Below, in pieces: positions 62,828 to 64,000 of a DNA stretch of 64,000 nucleotides. Origin of the DNA: Sanyastnella coralliicola (lineage in GTDB: Bacteria; Bacteroidota; Bacteroidia; Flavobacteriales_D; Sanyastnellaceae); contig NZ_CP132543.1 of NCBI RefSeq assembly GCF_030845195.1, positions 451,501 to 515,500 on the forward strand, given 5' to 3'. The position numbers and the translations under genes are program-made. The first letter of the stretch is position 1, and each line of letters starts with the position of its first letter. The notes under the pieces are model-generated. The model worked only from the letters and a program-made list of their open reading frames with translations. It was not told the DNA's origin and searched no databases.

Positions 62828-63441
62828 CGATCGAAGGTAACATTGGTGCCGGCAAAACTTCTTTGGCAACACGCTTGGCAGAGAAGCACAATGCGCGTTT
62901 GGTCTTGGAGGAGTTTGCCGAAAATCCGTTCCTGGAACACTTCTACAAAAACCCTGATCGATACTCCTTTCCGGTAGAGCTAAGCTTCCTCGCTGAACGA
63001 TTCAGCCAATTGAAAGAGGTACTGGCCAGCAGAAACCTCTTCCAAAGTGAAGTGGTATCTGACTACTTCATCAACAAATGCTACATCTTCGCTCGCGCCA
63101 ACCTGCAACCAGAAGAGTTTGACCTCTTCATGCAGCTCTTCAAAATTGTAGAGAGCAACATCCCGAAACCGGAACTGCTTGTTTATCTCTACCTCCCCAT
63201 CGAACAACTGCAAGCCAACATCAAGAAACGCGGTCGAACCTTCGAGCAAGAGATCACAGACAAGTACCTCAAGAACATCGACAAGAGTTACTTCACCTTC
63301 ATGAAGCAACACCGCAAAATGCGCACGGTCGTCATCGATACCTCAGACGTTGATTTCGTCAACAATGAAGATGACTTCCTTCGCATGGAGGAGTTGATTC
63401 GGGCGCCATACAAAAGAGGTGTTACTCGGGTTAAAGCTTGA
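62803..63441 (+). CDS. Deoxynucleoside kinase (dNK/dGK family)
   Basis: 212 residues. P-loop ITIEGNIGAGKT (8-19), substrate region EEFAENPFLEHFY, an ERF-type motif (LAERFSQLK) and the lid region IKKRGRTFEQEITDKYL. It phosphorylates deoxynucleosides for dNTP salvage. The Bacteroidota folK-dNK arrangement with overlapping frames is seen here as a 25-bp overlap. Confidence 0.92.
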   Translation: MALPYSYITIEGNIGAGKTSLATRLAEKHNARLVLEEFAENPFLEHFYKNPDRYSFPVELSFLAERFSQLKEVLASRNLFQSEVVSDYFINKCYIFARANLQPEEFDLFMQLFKIVESNIPKPELLVYLYLPIEQLQANIKKRGRTFEQEITDKYLKNIDKSYFTFMKQHRKMRTVVIDTSDVDFVNNEDDFLRMEELIRAPYKRGVTRVKA

Positions 63442-63442
63442 G

Positions 63443-63572
63443 ATCCGGCGTCCGGCATCCGGCGTCCGTGCTTGTTGCTTGCCGCGATCTGCATTCTGTA
63501 AACTGCATTCACACCCCTTGAGCTAACCTTCTACGTGTGCACTTCACGGATGCCGGATGCCGGACGCCGGGG
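63443..63572. repeat. GTCCGGC heptamer arrays in inverted orientation
   Basis: ATCCGGCGTCCGGCATCC-type units at 63444-63468 and the inverse GGATGCCGGATGCCGGACG at 63547-63570. Between them lies GCGATCT/ACTGCAT-type sequence. No gene is seen between 63442 and 63681. Confidence 0.82.
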
Positions 63573-63681
63573 TCACCGAGTCCTTCAAAAGAACCGTTGA
63601 ACTACTCCCTTTTTCCACTCACCAAAACCCTTGTTTCTCTTGTGAATCCTCCTTCTATCTTTGAGCTTGTAAAGATGTGCT

Positions 63682-64000
63682 ATGAGTAAAATGACATTCG
63701 GAAAAACAGTGTTCGCTTCACTATTAGGAAGCGCACTTTCATTCTTAGCAGTAGGACTGCTTTTGATCTTCATCGTAACGGCGATGATTGGAGCTGCAAT
63801 TAGCGGTGCCATGCAGGATATTGAAGGAGGCAAGAGTGTCTCAGTCAAAGATCAATCTGTACTTCACATTGAGTTGAACGACCCCATTGTAGAACGTGGG
63901 AATGACAAAGATTTCAAATTCAACCTGAATACATTCGAGCCTGAGGTAAACTTAGGACTGAACCATATCCTTGAAGACATTGATGCGGCAGCGGGAGATG
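63682..64000 (+). CDS. sppA: Signal peptide peptidase SppA, N-terminal part
   Basis: The first 106 residues run off the window edge. A membrane anchor lies at about 9-42 (ASLLGSALSFLAVGLLLIFIV). Then comes the SppA 67K-type start (VLHIELNDPIVERGND, LGLNHILEDIDAAAGD). SppA degrades cleaved signal peptides with a Ser-Lys dyad, which would lie beyond the window. Confidence 0.85.
   Translation, partial: MSKMTFGKTVFASLLGSALSFLAVGLLLIFIVTAMIGAAISGAMQDIEGGKSVSVKDQSVLHIELNDPIVERGNDKDFKFNLNTFEPEVNLGLNHILEDIDAAAGD

Overview
The window looks like chromosomal DNA of a marine or freshwater Bacteroidota, most likely Flavobacteriales (Cryomorphaceae or Schleiferiaceae-like). The evidence is type IX secretion (T9SS) C-terminal sorting domains, FG-GAP/VCBS repeat proteins ending in Bacteroidota-type GCTDPxACNYDP and dockerin-like modules, an HYC_CC_PP protein, ECF sigma/anti-sigma pairs and lipoprotein di-haem peroxidases. 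There are no rRNA or tRNA genes that I can recognise. Genus-level assignment is not possible by eye.

Layout. 0-9.3 kb: an OmpA-domain protein; an ECF sigma factor with a large anti-sigma-like membrane protein whose exported half is homologous to part of the OmpA protein; a fatty acid desaturase; and a three-gene operon with two TonB-C proteins. 9.4-14.4 kb: a secreted BNR protein, an HYC_CC_PP protein, an MbnP-like protein and two di-haem peroxidase lipoproteins, probably one metal/redox operon. 14.4-32.8 kb: PhnA/YjdM, two small phospho-signalling loci, secreted BNR/sortilin and VCBS proteins, YceI, an Omp85 barrel and a stray remnant of a second copy of that barrel. At 31.9-32.7 kb two arrays of an 11-bp motif with a near-exact 27-bp period face each other.

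32.78-53.27 kb: an integrated genomic island of about 20.5 kb in the 3' end of mnmE. Its borders are two 18-bp att copies that both encode the MnmE tail FCIGK-stop with synonymous differences. The right half is a phage-satellite-like module (tyrosine integrase, small HTH protein, Toprim/ATPase primase-helicase). The left half is a defence island: a WYL regulator, a DUF2130 nuclease-like protein, a HARE-HTH / degenerate N6-methylase / TRD / histidine-kinase fusion with a partner receiver protein, and a type I restriction-modification operon with a GIY-YIG gene inside it. Three matching 19-bp palindromes sit at the heads of the three defence transcription units, so the WYL protein probably controls the whole set. 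The fusion kinase and its receiver are the best candidate for an undescribed system: a modification-like DNA-recognition module coupled to two-component signalling.

53.3-64 kb: mnmE, a cysteine-less redoxin-like secreted protein, small cytoplasmic proteins, a seven-repeat Cys-rich secreted protein, sucD, a GH109-type oxidoreductase/glycosidase, folK, a deoxynucleoside kinase and the start of sppA.

The host intergenic regions (never the island) carry several families of tandem heptamers (GTCCGGC, GTGGACC, GTTCGTG, GCGGATT, AAGGCTT types), often joined in a fixed order with a two-hairpin module and an AT-rich module. This mosaic repeat system is a second unusual property of the genome and independently supports the island borders.
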